64,000 nucleotides of DNA from Pseudomonas sp. (GTDB taxonomy: Bacteria; Pseudomonadota; Gammaproteobacteria; Pseudomonadales; Pseudomonadaceae): contig NZ_JASLGE010000020.1 of the NCBI RefSeq assembly GCF_030150285.1, positions 145,236 to 209,235 of the forward strand. The letters are read 5' to 3'. The position numbers and the translations under genes were made by a program. The notes under the pieces are model-generated. The model worked only from the letters and a program-made list of their open reading frames with translations. It searched no databases and was not told the origin of the DNA. Below are positions 8,595 through 17,054 of this stretch, piece after piece; position 1 is the stretch's first letter; every line of letters starts with the position of its first letter.

Positions 8595-9695
8595 ATGCAG
8601 CTGCTGACCTTACCGCCCTCGCCCGCGCTGGCCACCTCGATCCGCGCCACCGCACAAGTGTTCGAAGACCCCAAGTCCAAGGCCCTGCTCGCCCATTTGC
8701 AGCAAGTCGCACCCAGTGAGGCCAGCGTGCTGATCATTGGCGAAACCGGTACCGGTAAGGAACTGGTCGCCCGCCATGTGCACAACCTCAGCCCACGGCG
8801 CAACCGCCCGTTTATAGCGGTCAACTGCGGCGCGTTTTCAGAGTCGCTGGTGGAAGCCGAGCTGTTCGGCCACGAGAAAGGGGCCTTTACCGGAGCCCTC
8901 AGTGCCAAGGCCGGCTGGTTTGAAGAGGCCAGCGGCGGTACCTTGTTCCTCGATGAAATCGGTGATTTGCCGATGGCCATCCAGGTCAAATTGTTGCGGG
9001 TGCTGCAAGAGCGCGAAGTGGTACGGCTGGGCTCACGCAAAAGCATTCCCATCGACGTCCGGGTACTGGCCGCCACCAACGTGCAACTGGAGAAAGCCAT
9101 CAATGCCGGGCACTTTCGCGAAGACCTGTTTTACCGCCTTGACGTCGTCAACCTCGAACTAAGCCCGCTGCGCGAGCGCCCCGGGGATATCCTCCCGCTG
9201 ATCCGTCACTTTATCGAGGCCTACAGCAAACGCTTGGGCTATGGTGAGATTCGTCTCACGCCCGAGGCCGAACACAAACTGCAGCACTACAGCTGGCCGG
9301 GCAATATCCGCGAGCTGGAAAACGTGATCCATCACACCTTGCTGATCTGCCGCGACGGCCTGATCCAGAGCGACGATCTGCGTTTATCCAATCTGCGCAT
9401 CGAGCGCCAGGACAATGCGCCGGCGGACGGCACCTCTGCCGAAGCCTTGCTGGAACGCGCCTTTCATCAATTTTTTGAAGAACAGCCCGGGGCCTTGCAT
9501 CAAACTGTCGAAGACGCGCTGTTTCGGGCGGCTTACCGATTTTGCCACTACAACCAGGTGCACACTGCCCATTTGCTGGGCCTGAGCCGCAACATCACCC
9601 GCACCCGACTGATCAGCATTGGCGAACTGGCCGTTAACAAACGCCGCCCGCCACAAACCCTACAAAACGAACGCCTGCTTCAAGTGTGCATCTAA
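8595..9695 (+). CDS. sfnR: Sigma-54-dependent activator of sulfur-starvation genes (SfnR type)
   Basis: This 366-residue enhancer-binding protein starts almost directly with the AAA+ domain. Walker A GETGTGKE is at 49-56, the sigma-54 contact loop GAFTGA at 96-101, then GGTLFLDEIGDLP, the arginine-finger region and SWPGNIRELENV. A Fis-like helix-turn-helix lies near 330-346 (HTAHLLGLSRNITRTRL). Lack of an N-terminal receiver or sensor domain is typical of SfnR, whose activity depends on its own expression level under CysB control (known for P. putida). It is the third gene of the msu operon and would act on the -24/-12 promoters at 6058, 15471 and 15771. Confidence 0.82.
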   Translation: MQLLTLPPSPALATSIRATAQVFEDPKSKALLAHLQQVAPSEASVLIIGETGTGKELVARHVHNLSPRRNRPFIAVNCGAFSESLVEAELFGHEKGAFTGALSAKAGWFEEASGGTLFLDEIGDLPMAIQVKLLRVLQEREVVRLGSRKSIPIDVRVLAATNVQLEKAINAGHFREDLFYRLDVVNLELSPLRERPGDILPLIRHFIEAYSKRLGYGEIRLTPEAEHKLQHYSWPGNIRELENVIHHTLLICRDGLIQSDDLRLSNLRIERQDNAPADGTSAEALLERAFHQFFEEQPGALHQTVEDALFRAAYRFCHYNQVHTAHLLGLSRNITRTRLISIGELAVNKRRPPQTLQNERLLQVCI

Positions 9696-9734
9696 ACGCT
9701 TCGTGCTTCACTCACCTACAGCCGAGTACTGCTC

Positions 9735-10772
9735 ATGACTTACCTTGCTGCCGATAACCGCTATGACGTTCTTCCTTACCGCCGTGTTGGCCGCAGCGGC
9801 CTGGTATTGCCGGCGCTGTCCTTGGGCCTGTGGCACAACTTTGGCGACAGCACGCCCATCGACACCCAACGCGCCCTGCTGCGCACCGCTTTCGACCGAG
9901 GCATCAACCACTTCGACCTGGCCAACAACTACGGCCCTCCCTATGGCAGCGCAGAAACCAACTTCGGCCGCTTGCTGCGCGAAGATTTCAAGGCATACCG
10001 CGATGAACTGATCATCTCCACCAAAGCCGGCTGGGACATGTGGCCCGGGCCTTACGGTCAGGGCGGCGGTTCGCGCAAATACGTACTGGCCAGCCTGGAC
10101 CAAAGCCTGCAACGCTTGGGGCTGGACTATGTGGATATTTTCTACTCCCACCGATTCGATGCCGACACCCCACTGGAAGAAACTGCCAGTGCACTGGCCA
10201 CCGCGGTGCAACAGGGCAAGGCCCTGTACATCGGTATTTCATCGTATTCAGGGGTGAAAACCCGGGAAATCGCGGCGTTGCTCAACGACTGGAAAGTGCC
10301 GTTGCTGATCCACCAGCCAGCCTACAACCTGCTCAACCGCTGGGTTGAAAAAGACCTGCTGGACACCACCGAGCAATTGGGGGCCGGGGTGATCGCCTTT
10401 ACGCCATTGGCACAGGGTTTGTTGACGGACAAATACCTCAATGGCATCCCTGAAGATGCGCGGGTCAACCGCCCGGGCGGTGGTTCGCTGCGGGCGTCGC
10501 ACTTGTCCGAGGCCAACATTGCCCATGTTCGGGCGCTTAACGAAATTGCCCAGCGTCGGGGTCAAAGCCTGGCCCAAATGGCGCTGGCCTGGACCCTGCG
10601 CGACCCGCGCGTGACCTCGGCGCTGATCGGTGCCAGCCGCCCGGAGCAAATCATCGAAAACGTCGCCGCGTTGCAAAACCTGAGCTTTAGCCAGGAAGAA
10701 CTGGACGCCATCGACCGCTTTGCCCTGGAAGGCGGCATCAACCTGTGGGAGAAACCGTCGACGGCGGAATAA
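9735..10772 (+). CDS. yghZ: Aldo/keto reductase, YghZ / L-glyceraldehyde-3-phosphate reductase type
   Basis: This 345-residue NADPH-dependent aldo/keto reductase matches E. coli YghZ along most of its length: LPALSLGLWHNFG, INHFDLANNYGPPYGSAE (catalytic Asp and Tyr), ELIISTKAGWDMWPGPYG (catalytic Lys), YVDIFYSHR (catalytic His) and LIGASRPEQIIENV for cofactor binding. YghZ reduces L-glyceraldehyde-3-phosphate and toxic aldehydes such as methylglyoxal. It begins 39 bases after sfnR and could be read through with it. A link to sulfur metabolism is not evident from the sequence. Confidence 0.8.
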   Translation: MTYLAADNRYDVLPYRRVGRSGLVLPALSLGLWHNFGDSTPIDTQRALLRTAFDRGINHFDLANNYGPPYGSAETNFGRLLREDFKAYRDELIISTKAGWDMWPGPYGQGGGSRKYVLASLDQSLQRLGLDYVDIFYSHRFDADTPLEETASALATAVQQGKALYIGISSYSGVKTREIAALLNDWKVPLLIHQPAYNLLNRWVEKDLLDTTEQLGAGVIAFTPLAQGLLTDKYLNGIPEDARVNRPGGGSLRASHLSEANIAHVRALNEIAQRRGQSLAQMALAWTLRDPRVTSALIGASRPEQIIENVAALQNLSFSQEELDAIDRFALEGGINLWEKPSTAE

Positions 10773-10810
10773 GCTTTTTAAAGTGGCACGGCGCAAAGCC
10801 GGTCGACGCT

Positions 10811-10925
10811 CGATTGCTCGTGATCTTTAAAAGATCGCGAGCAAGCTCGCTCCTACAGAATGCCTACACGCTTTTGATCTAAGGGCCCCCTCCTACGCTG
10901 TAGGAGCGAGCTTGCTCGCGATCTG
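10811..10925. repeat. Pair of REP palindromes in inverted orientation
   Basis: The first element (10811-10858) ends in gcgagcaagctcgctcctacag. The second (10898-10925) begins ctgtaggagcgagcttgctcgcgat, its reverse complement. They sit head to head between two genes that converge, as in a BIME-like arrangement, and may serve as a transcription or mRNA-decay barrier. Confidence 0.8.
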
Positions 10926-10932
10926 TTCCAGG

Positions 10933-12363
10933 CTACAAAGCCGCCAACCGCAGTGCCAATGCCTTGGCCTGCAAAGCCACATCTGTCACAGCAGTACTTT
11001 CCCACCACTCGCCACGCAACGGCGGGCCCATCGCAAACAAGCGAGTCGACGGTTGCAAGCGTGCATCCACCACCGCGCCATTTACTGCCGCCGCAATACC
11101 CAATCCCAGATTCCCCGGCTGGATCAACCCGCGCTGCAACAGGTTGCGCGGCAAGGCTTTGTCCACCCGCCGCCAGTCGTACTCGATACCCGTGGAGTTG
11201 ATCAGGCCATCACCCTCGACCTCACGCACCGCCGCTTGCCCTCGGTCACGCAGGCGAATCTTCGGCCGCTGGCCCGGCTGCGCGTCGACCCCTTGCAGCG
11301 ACGCCGCCCGAATACTCAGGCGCCCTTCCTTGATCAATCGCTGCAACAAAGCATCGCCCTGGGGCGGGGAACGGTGATGATGGCTTTCCCACCACGGCCG
11401 CACATGGCGCACAAACTGGCGGCGTTGTACGTCGCTGGCCTGGCTCCACAACCGCCCGATATGCCCCCGCACAGTGTCCAGCGGCGCTTGCCAGTCAACG
11501 CCAGCGGCCGCGGCCAACCGGCACTGTTGGCGCAAAGCGCGGAGCAATTGCAATGGGCTGCGCACCTCGGGCGACTGGCTCAAAAAGTCGTCCCAGGCCG
11601 GTGGCTGGCGGCGTACCTGGGGCAGTAATCCGTGGCGCGAATACACCTCAATCGGCCCGCGATGCCCGGCCTGTTCCAGCGACACCAACGCGTCCACCAT
11701 GGTCAGCCCCGAGCCGATAATCAGCACCCGCGCCGCCTCCGGCAAAGCGCGCAAGGCGTCAACATCCCACGGGTCCAGCGCGGCGGCATTGAGCCCGCTG
11801 GACTGACGTTGCGCGGTACGGGCCGCCGGGAACATGCCGGTGGCCAACACGACGGCCCCGGCCTGCCACTGGCTAGCGCCCTTGAGTGTGACCTGTACCC
11901 CGTTGTCATGGGGCACCAGGTCGGTCACTTCATCGCGCACATGGGTCAGGCTCGACCCTTGCGCCTGGCCGATAGCAAGGGCTTGGGCCAGACGCTGCTG
12001 GGCATAGCGGCCGAACAGCCCGCGCGGCGGGAACAACTCTGCCACCGGCACTGGCTGGCGGGCCGACTCAGGCCAGCCGCCCTCGGCAATATGCGCCTGC
12101 AACCAGCGGGTCAGGTCGTCGGCATCGTCCGCCTCTACGCTCATGCGCGCCGCATTGCCGTTCAGCGTATGCCCCAGTTCCGTGGCGCTGTAGGCTTCAC
12201 CACGACCCAGTTCGGCCCGTGGTTCAACCAGCACCAGCCGCCGCGCCCCTGGCAGGCGCAGCAGGTGCATGGCCAGCAAGGTGCCGCTCAGCCCCCCGCC
12301 AATAATCAGCACATCGGCCTCGCGGATGGCCGGGGTGGCCTGCCCGTGTTGTGGCTCAGTCAT
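10933..12363 (-). CDS. FAD/NAD(P)-binding oxidoreductase (YdhS-like, NAD_binding_9 family)
   Basis: This 476-residue cytoplasmic flavoprotein has a dinucleotide fold at the start (DVLIIGGGLSGTLLAMHLL), a GRGEAYSATELGHTLNGNA segment and a second GSG-type nucleotide site (VLIIGSGLTMVDALVSLE) near 215. It resembles the FAD-NAD(P)-binding family that includes YdhS and relatives of HcnB. Reaction unknown. It is the last gene of a leftward operon headed by sfnB, 26 bases after the DszA-like monooxygenase, so it may supply reduced flavin or process an organosulfur intermediate (inference). Confidence 0.7.
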   Translation of the reverse strand: MTEPQHGQATPAIREADVLIIGGGLSGTLLAMHLLRLPGARRLVLVEPRAELGRGEAYSATELGHTLNGNAARMSVEADDADDLTRWLQAHIAEGGWPESARQPVPVAELFPPRGLFGRYAQQRLAQALAIGQAQGSSLTHVRDEVTDLVPHDNGVQVTLKGASQWQAGAVVLATGMFPAARTAQRQSSGLNAAALDPWDVDALRALPEAARVLIIGSGLTMVDALVSLEQAGHRGPIEVYSRHGLLPQVRRQPPAWDDFLSQSPEVRSPLQLLRALRQQCRLAAAAGVDWQAPLDTVRGHIGRLWSQASDVQRRQFVRHVRPWWESHHHRSPPQGDALLQRLIKEGRLSIRAASLQGVDAQPGQRPKIRLRDRGQAAVREVEGDGLINSTGIEYDWRRVDKALPRNLLQRGLIQPGNLGLGIAAAVNGAVVDARLQPSTRLFAMGPPLRGEWWESTAVTDVALQAKALALRLAAL

Positions 12364-12389
12364 GGTTGTTTACTCACTCGTCGAGACAT

Positions 12390-13763
12390 TCAGCGTTGGC
12401 CCAGATGGCGGTACTGCGCCCCCGGATGGCCGTCAGGCAACCGTGGACCTTCACCGAACAGCTTTTCGCGCAAGGTACCCGGGGCGTATTCCTTTTTGTA
12501 CACGCCACGCTTTTGCAACTCGGGCACCAGCAATTCCACCGCATCAATAAAGGTTTCATGGGTCACGGCGTAGGCCAGATTAAAACCGTCGACGTCGGTG
12601 TCTGCAACCCATTCCTCCAGCAGATCGGCCACGGTTTCAGGGCTGCCTACAAACAGCGGGCCGAAACCGCCGATGCCCACCCAGTCGGCCAGCGCATTGG
12701 GGGTCCAGATGGTATCCGGGTCGGCCGTGGAGAAGGCTTCAACCGCTGACTGAATAGCATTGGTGTGCACATTTTTCAGCGGTTCATCGGGTTTGAACTG
12801 GCTGAAATCAATGCCGGTCCAGCCCGAGATCAATGCCATGGCCCCTTCGTAGCTGACGTAGCTTTTGTAGTCGTCAAACTTGGCCTTGGCCAATGCGTCG
12901 GTCTCGCCGAGGATCACCGTTTGCAGGTTAAAAATCAGAATTTTCGACGGGTCGCGCCCGGCCTCGGCGGTACGACGACGAATGTCGGCCACCGTTTTTT
13001 TCAACAGCACTTTAGACGGTGCCGCCACAAACACGCACTCGGCCTGTTCAGCAGCAAACTGCTTGCCACGGCTGGACGAGCCCGCTTGGTACAACACCGG
13101 CGTGCGCTGTGGCGAGGGCTCGCACAGGTGAATGCCCGGCACCTGGAAGTGTTTGCCAACGTGGCGGATTTCATGAATTTTGCTGGGGTCACTGAACACC
13201 CGGCGCTGGCGGTCGCGCAGAATGGCACCCTCCTCCCAACTGCCTTCCCAGAGTTTGAAACACACCTCCAGGTATTCCTCGGCGTAATCGTAGCGGGCGT
13301 CGTGCTCGGTCAAGGCCTGCTGCCCCATGTTCTTGGCACCACTTTCCAGGTACGACGTGACGATGTTCCAGCCGGCGCGGCCCTTGGTCAGGTGGTCGAG
13401 GGTCGACAGGCGACGGGCAAACGGGTACGGGTGTTCAAACGACAACGACGCCGTCAGGCCAAACCCCAGATGCTCGGTCACCATCGCCATGGGCGGGATC
13501 AACTGCAGCGGATCATTGACCGGCACTTGCGCACCCTGGCGTATCGCCGCGTCGCCACTCCCCTGGTACACGTCATAAATGCCCAGCACGTCGGCAATAA
13601 ACAGGCCGTCGAACTTGCCGCGTTCAAGAATCTTCGCCAAATCAGTCCAGTATTCCAGGTCTTTGTATTGCCACGAGCGGTCGCGCGGGTGTGCCCACAG
13701 GCCGGGTGACTGATGGCCCACGCAGTTCATGTCAAACGCGTTAAGACGGATTTCACGGGGCAT
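12390..13763 (-). CDS. FMN-dependent monooxygenase, NtaA/SnaA/DszA family
   Basis: This 457-residue luciferase-like monooxygenase has the full family pattern: AFDMNCVGHQSPGLWAHPRD at the start, LERGKFDGLFIADVLGIYD, VTEHLGFGLTASLSFEHPY, KGRAGWNIVTSY, HDARYDYAEEYLEV and TPVLYQAGSSSRGKQFAAEQAE. DszA, NtaA and DmoA oxidise sulfones, aminopolycarboxylates and dimethyl sulfide with FMNH2. The sfnB operon context favours a C-S bond cleaving role; the substrate is unknown. The ATG lies inside the end of the upstream gene (11-base overlap) and AAGGAG lies 7 bases before it, implying translational coupling. Confidence 0.82.
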   Translation of the reverse strand: MPREIRLNAFDMNCVGHQSPGLWAHPRDRSWQYKDLEYWTDLAKILERGKFDGLFIADVLGIYDVYQGSGDAAIRQGAQVPVNDPLQLIPPMAMVTEHLGFGLTASLSFEHPYPFARRLSTLDHLTKGRAGWNIVTSYLESGAKNMGQQALTEHDARYDYAEEYLEVCFKLWEGSWEEGAILRDRQRRVFSDPSKIHEIRHVGKHFQVPGIHLCEPSPQRTPVLYQAGSSSRGKQFAAEQAECVFVAAPSKVLLKKTVADIRRRTAEAGRDPSKILIFNLQTVILGETDALAKAKFDDYKSYVSYEGAMALISGWTGIDFSQFKPDEPLKNVHTNAIQSAVEAFSTADPDTIWTPNALADWVGIGGFGPLFVGSPETVADLLEEWVADTDVDGFNLAYAVTHETFIDAVELLVPELQKRGVYKKEYAPGTLREKLFGEGPRLPDGHPGAQYRHLGQR

Positions 13764-14214
13764 CGGGCGACTCCTTGAGCTGGGGCGGTTGCACGCCGTT
13801 CAGGCGCACATTGCCAATGATCTGGTACTGCCAACGCAAGGGCTCGCGCCCCGCCAGCACCGGCTGTGCGGCACGGCTGCCGGTGAGTTCTTGCTGCACA
13901 TTGCCCACGGCCTGCAAGGCATCGGCACTGGCGATCACCGCTTCGGCCGTGGCCACCAGCGTCTCTGCCGGCGTGCCGACCCAGGTGTCCGCACGTTCAT
14001 ACAACGCGTCGGCCACGTCGATGCGCAGTTGCAAATCACCGATTTTGGCGATGATGTAAGGGTCATCCACCGCCTGGGCCAGGCCACTGAGCGCCCATGG
14101 TCGGGCCTGTTCACGCACGAAGGCCAAGGTGTGCGCCAGGCCTTCGCGGGCAAGGCGCAAGTCTTGGGCGGCAGCCACCAATTGGCTGGGTAAAGCGATT
14201 AGCGGGCTGTTCAT
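13753..14214 (-). CDS. Stand-alone acyl-CoA dehydrogenase C-terminal domain protein
   Basis: This 153-residue protein aligns only with the C-terminal helical domain of the SfnB-like protein encoded just upstream. Shared features include ARPW, DPY-I--IGDLQ-R, a run of small residues around AEA-I-A-A-ALQA, and RWQYQIIGN-RLNG near the end. It lacks the N-terminal helical domain, the middle beta domain and the DRFWRNARTHTLHD stretch of its neighbour. It has a strong AAGGAG site 8 bases before the ATG at 14214, lies 16 bases after sfnB and overlaps the next gene, so it looks maintained rather than decayed. Function unknown; a subunit or partner of the flavoprotein is possible. Confidence 0.65.
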   Translation of the reverse strand: MNSPLIALPSQLVAAAQDLRLAREGLAHTLAFVREQARPWALSGLAQAVDDPYIIAKIGDLQLRIDVADALYERADTWVGTPAETLVATAEAVIASADALQAVGNVQQELTGSRAAQPVLAGREPLRWQYQIIGNVRLNGVQPPQLKESPDAP

Positions 14215-14230
14215 TGTCGGGGCTCCTTGT

Positions 14231-15433
14231 TCAGTTCCAGGCATGGCGTGGCGGCGCAATGCCGTTGAGCACGCGGTTGCCGATCAGGTGGTATTTCCAG
14301 CGGGCCGGGTCATGCAGGGTGTGGGTGCGGGCGTTGCGCCAGAAGCGATCGAGGTTGTGCTTGCCCAACACCGAACGCGTGCCGGCCAGCTCAAATAACT
14401 TGCTGCTGGCGAGCAAGGCGATTTCGGCAGACAGCACCTTGGCCTGAGCCACGATCACCGACGCCTCGGCGACGCTCTCTTCACTGGGTGCCGCCAGGGC
14501 ATGGTCGATGGCACGTCCGGCTTTGGCCAGAATCGCGTCAGTGCCGTGTAGGCGCCATTGCAAATCACCGATAGCGGCGATGGTGTACGGGTCTTGCCAG
14601 CCATGCTCTTGCTGGCTGTCGACCCAAGGCCGGGCCAGACGCGCATGGATCAGCGCCTGCTCGAAAGCACCATGGGCAATGCCGGTGTCGACAGCGGCCT
14701 GAATGATTTGCGAAATCGGGCCATCGGCGGTGGGCTCATCGAACGCACGGTGCGCCGGGATCACCGCACTCAACGGCACCCGCACTCCGTCGAGCAGCGC
14801 TCCGCCACTGGCGGTGGTGCGCTGGCCGAAGCCGTCCCAACTGTCGATGATGGTCAGCCCCGGGTTACCACGCTCAATAAAACCGATAAACGCACGGTTC
14901 TGCTCATCCACACCCACTGCCGGCACGATATGGGCGAACAGCGCGCCGGTGCAGTAGAACTTCTCGCCGTCGATCACCGCTTCATCGCCGTCAAAGCGAA
15001 TACGGGTCTGGAACGCACCGACGTTTTTACTTTTAGACTCTGAAAACGCATTGCCAAAACGCCAGCCCGCCAGCGCTTTGCCGAAGTAGTACTGCTTCTG
15101 CGCCTCGGTGCCGGTGTGCAACAGAATATCCAGCACGCCGAGGTGGTTCTGCGGGATTTGCCCGAGGGACGAATCGGCCGCTGAAATAATCTTGATCACC
15201 TCGGCCACCGTCACATACGACACACCCGCGCCGCCGTATGCCTTGGGCACGGTGATGCCCCATAAACCGCTGGCCGCGAACTCATCCAGCTCGGCCACGG
15301 GCAAACGACGATCGCGGTCGCGTATCGACGCCTCTTCGGCAAACCGTACGGCCAACGCCTTGGCCACCTCGATAGCTTCGGCGTCTGTGGCAATGACATG
15401 GGCCACGGCCGGGGTTGAAACAGCGATGCTCAT
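14231..15433 (-). CDS. sfnB: SfnB family sulfur-acquisition oxidoreductase
   Basis: This 400-residue flavoprotein of the acyl-CoA dehydrogenase fold has the pattern of the SfnB sulfur-acquisition family: RDRDRRLPVAELDEFAASGLWG, PQNHLGVLDILLHTG, GNAFSESKSKNVGAFQTRI, SWDGFGQRTTASG and the LDRFWRNARTHTLHDPARWK end block. The family is expressed in sulfate starvation and needed for use of dimethyl sulfone-type sources. The ATG at 15433 has GGAG 7 bases upstream; the longer frame to 15472 would run into the -12 region of the sigma-54 promoter and was rejected. It heads a four-gene leftward operon. Confidence 0.85.
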   Translation of the reverse strand: MSIAVSTPAVAHVIATDAEAIEVAKALAVRFAEEASIRDRDRRLPVAELDEFAASGLWGITVPKAYGGAGVSYVTVAEVIKIISAADSSLGQIPQNHLGVLDILLHTGTEAQKQYYFGKALAGWRFGNAFSESKSKNVGAFQTRIRFDGDEAVIDGEKFYCTGALFAHIVPAVGVDEQNRAFIGFIERGNPGLTIIDSWDGFGQRTTASGGALLDGVRVPLSAVIPAHRAFDEPTADGPISQIIQAAVDTGIAHGAFEQALIHARLARPWVDSQQEHGWQDPYTIAAIGDLQWRLHGTDAILAKAGRAIDHALAAPSEESVAEASVIVAQAKVLSAEIALLASSKLFELAGTRSVLGKHNLDRFWRNARTHTLHDPARWKYHLIGNRVLNGIAPPRHAWN

Positions 15434-15470
15434 GGGCAGACTCCAATGCAATGAAAACACTGAAGTGGCC

Positions 15471-15489
15471 ATTGCACAGGTCGTGCCGG
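15471..15489 (-). promoter_or_regulatory. Sigma-54 promoter of the sfnB operon
   Basis: On the minus strand CCGGCACGACCTGTGCAAT has GG, ten bases, then GC, matching the -24/-12 spacing, with a nearly perfect GGCACG box. The predicted transcript start is about 30 bases before the sfnB ATG. Confidence 0.78.
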
Positions 15490-15572
15490 TTTTTAATTCC
15501 CTTAAAAATCAATTAGTTATGAAATAAATAGCCAAAGCAATACACGGGCAGACAACACAATCTGTCGGCCTG

Positions 15573-15605
15573 CTGTTGCACAGCCAACAGTTGCCTGGGC
15601 AACAG
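15573..15605. promoter_or_regulatory. Tandem dyads in the sfnB divergent region
   Basis: CTGTTGCACAGCCAACAG (15573-15590) is immediately followed by GTTGCCTGGGCAAC (15590-15603). The first matches the TGTTG-N6-CAACA site upstream of msuD in 15 of 16 bases. It lies about 85-115 bases upstream of the minus-strand -24 box, a fitting place for SfnR. Regulator identity is inferred. Confidence 0.55.
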
Positions 15606-15620
15606 AGCGTGTTCGCGGTG

Positions 15621-15660
15621 TATCACGATCAAAAGATCGTGAGCCCGCTCGCGCCTACAG
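15621..15660. repeat. REP-like palindrome
   Basis: A diverged member of the same REP family (cacgatcaaaagatcgtg, then gagcccgctcgcgcctacag) lies between two sets of regulatory dyads in the divergent promoter region. Confidence 0.55.
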
Positions 15661-15702
15661 ACGGTTCACCCTGTGCGATTTGCGCACAGCCTGTCATCGT
15701 AC

Positions 15703-15718
15703 TGTTGGCAGGCCAACA
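15703..15718. promoter_or_regulatory. TGTTGGC-AG-GCCAACA dyad
   Basis: This is a 16-base inverted repeat with a 2-base centre, of the same TGTTG-N6-CAACA form as the sites at 5959 and 15574. It lies about 55-70 bases upstream of the plus-strand -24 box at 15772 and would serve the rightward gene. Confidence 0.55.
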
Positions 15719-15770
15719 CATCGACCGTGAGTGGCGGCCTATTTTCGCTGTTTTTCAAGCCGTTGGTTAA

Positions 15771-15786
15771 CGGCACAGACTGTGCA
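15771..15786 (+). promoter_or_regulatory. Sigma-54 promoter of the rightward SfnB/DszC-like gene
   Basis: CGGCACAGACTGTGCA has GG at 15772-15773 and GC at 15784-15785, the ten-base spacing of -24/-12 promoters. The start would be near 15797, about 30 bases from the ATG at 15828. It mirrors the minus-strand promoter at 15471-15489. Confidence 0.75.
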
Positions 15787-15827
15787 ATGCCTGCAGTAGA
15801 CCCGTTCTTTTCTGCAGGAGCATTGCC

Positions 15828-17054
15828 ATGAACTCACCCATTCTGTCCGTCGGCACTGATTACGAAGCGCTGGCCCAGCGTTTTCGCCCCTTGTTCCGCC
15901 AGATAGCCGCAGGCACCGTCGAGCGCGAACAGGCGCGACAGTTACCCTACGAACCCATTCGCTGGCTCAAACAGGCCGGTTTTGGGGCCGTGCGCGTGCC
16001 CGTGGAATACGGTGGCGCAGGCGCTTCGATCAGCCAGTTGTTCCAATTGTTAATCGAGTTGGCCGAGGCCGACTCCAATATCGTGCAATCCCTGCGCGGT
16101 CACTTTGCCTTTGTCGAGGACCGCCTTAATGCGCCACCCGGCCCGGCACGGGACGCCTGGTTTGCGCGCTTCGTCGCCGGGGACCTGGTGGGCAACGCCT
16201 GGACCGAAGTGGGCGCGGTAAAACTTGGCGAGGTCATCACCCGGGTCCGCCCCGAAGGTGAAGGCTTTGTGTTGAACGGGGCCAAGTACTACAGCACCGG
16301 CAGCATCTTTGCCGACTGGGTGGACGTTTACGCCCAGCGTTCAGACAACGGTGCCGATGTGATTGCCATCGTCAACGCCCGTGATCCTGGCGTGACCCAC
16401 AGCGATGACTGGGACGGCTTTGGCCAACGCACCACCGGCAGCGGCACCTCGGTGTACGTCGACGTACCACTGCCGGCCGAACACCTCATTGCCTTCGACA
16501 CCCGGTTCAAATACCAGACCGCGTTCTACCAATTGGTCCTGTTGGCGGTACTGAGCGGGATTGGCCGCGCCGTAGAGCGGGACGTGGCGCAACACGTGCG
16601 TGAGCGCACGCGCGTGTTCAGCCATGGCAATGCCCCGACAACCCGTGACGATGCCCAAGTCCAGCAAGTGGTGGGGCAAATCGCGGCCCAGGTCTATGCT
16701 GCCGAAGCAGCGACCCTGCGCTCGGCCGAACCGTTGCAACGCGCCTACACCGCCCGGTTCGGCCACGACGCCGAAGCCGAGCGCCAGGCCAACATCGACG
16801 CCGAAATCGAGACCGCCAAGGCGCAAGTGGTCGTCTCGACGTTGATCTTGCAGGCCACCAGCGACCTGTTCAATGCACTGGGAGCCTCGGGCATCAGCGT
16901 CAACAAGGCCCTCGACCGCCACTGGCGCAACGCCCGCACAGCGGCCTCGCATAACCCATGGATCTACAAGGCACGCATCGTCGGAGACTGGACAATCAAT
17001 GGCACCGAACCGCTGTATGTGTGGCAGATAGGCAATAGCGTGAAAGCGGGTTAA
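15828..17054 (+). CDS. Acyl-CoA dehydrogenase-fold monooxygenase, SfnB/DszC-like
   Basis: This 408-residue protein is related to SfnB and DszC. It has PYEPIRWLKQAGFGAVRVPVEYGGAG near the N-terminus, GNAWTEVGAVKLGEVITRV and NGAKYYSTGSIFADW in the middle, then DDWDGFGQRTTGSGTSVY and LDRHWRNARTAASHNPWIYK at the end. Such enzymes use reduced flavin to oxygenate sulfur compounds rather than to dehydrogenate acyl-CoA. A short insert around 275-300 distinguishes it from the leftward sfnB. GGAG lies 7 bases before the ATG and its own sigma-54 promoter lies upstream. The substrate is unknown. No gene follows it closely, so it is monocistronic. Confidence 0.8.
   Translation: MNSPILSVGTDYEALAQRFRPLFRQIAAGTVEREQARQLPYEPIRWLKQAGFGAVRVPVEYGGAGASISQLFQLLIELAEADSNIVQSLRGHFAFVEDRLNAPPGPARDAWFARFVAGDLVGNAWTEVGAVKLGEVITRVRPEGEGFVLNGAKYYSTGSIFADWVDVYAQRSDNGADVIAIVNARDPGVTHSDDWDGFGQRTTGSGTSVYVDVPLPAEHLIAFDTRFKYQTAFYQLVLLAVLSGIGRAVERDVAQHVRERTRVFSHGNAPTTRDDAQVQQVVGQIAAQVYAAEAATLRSAEPLQRAYTARFGHDAEAERQANIDAEIETAKAQVVVSTLILQATSDLFNALGASGISVNKALDRHWRNARTAASHNPWIYKARIVGDWTINGTEPLYVWQIGNSVKAG

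Noticed and set aside
12765..13709. 314-residue plus-strand frame
   Set aside because: Antisense to the DszA/NtaA-type monooxygenase, which has full family motifs.
16341..16952. 203-residue minus-strand frame
   Set aside because: Antisense shadow of the SfnB/DszC-like gene.
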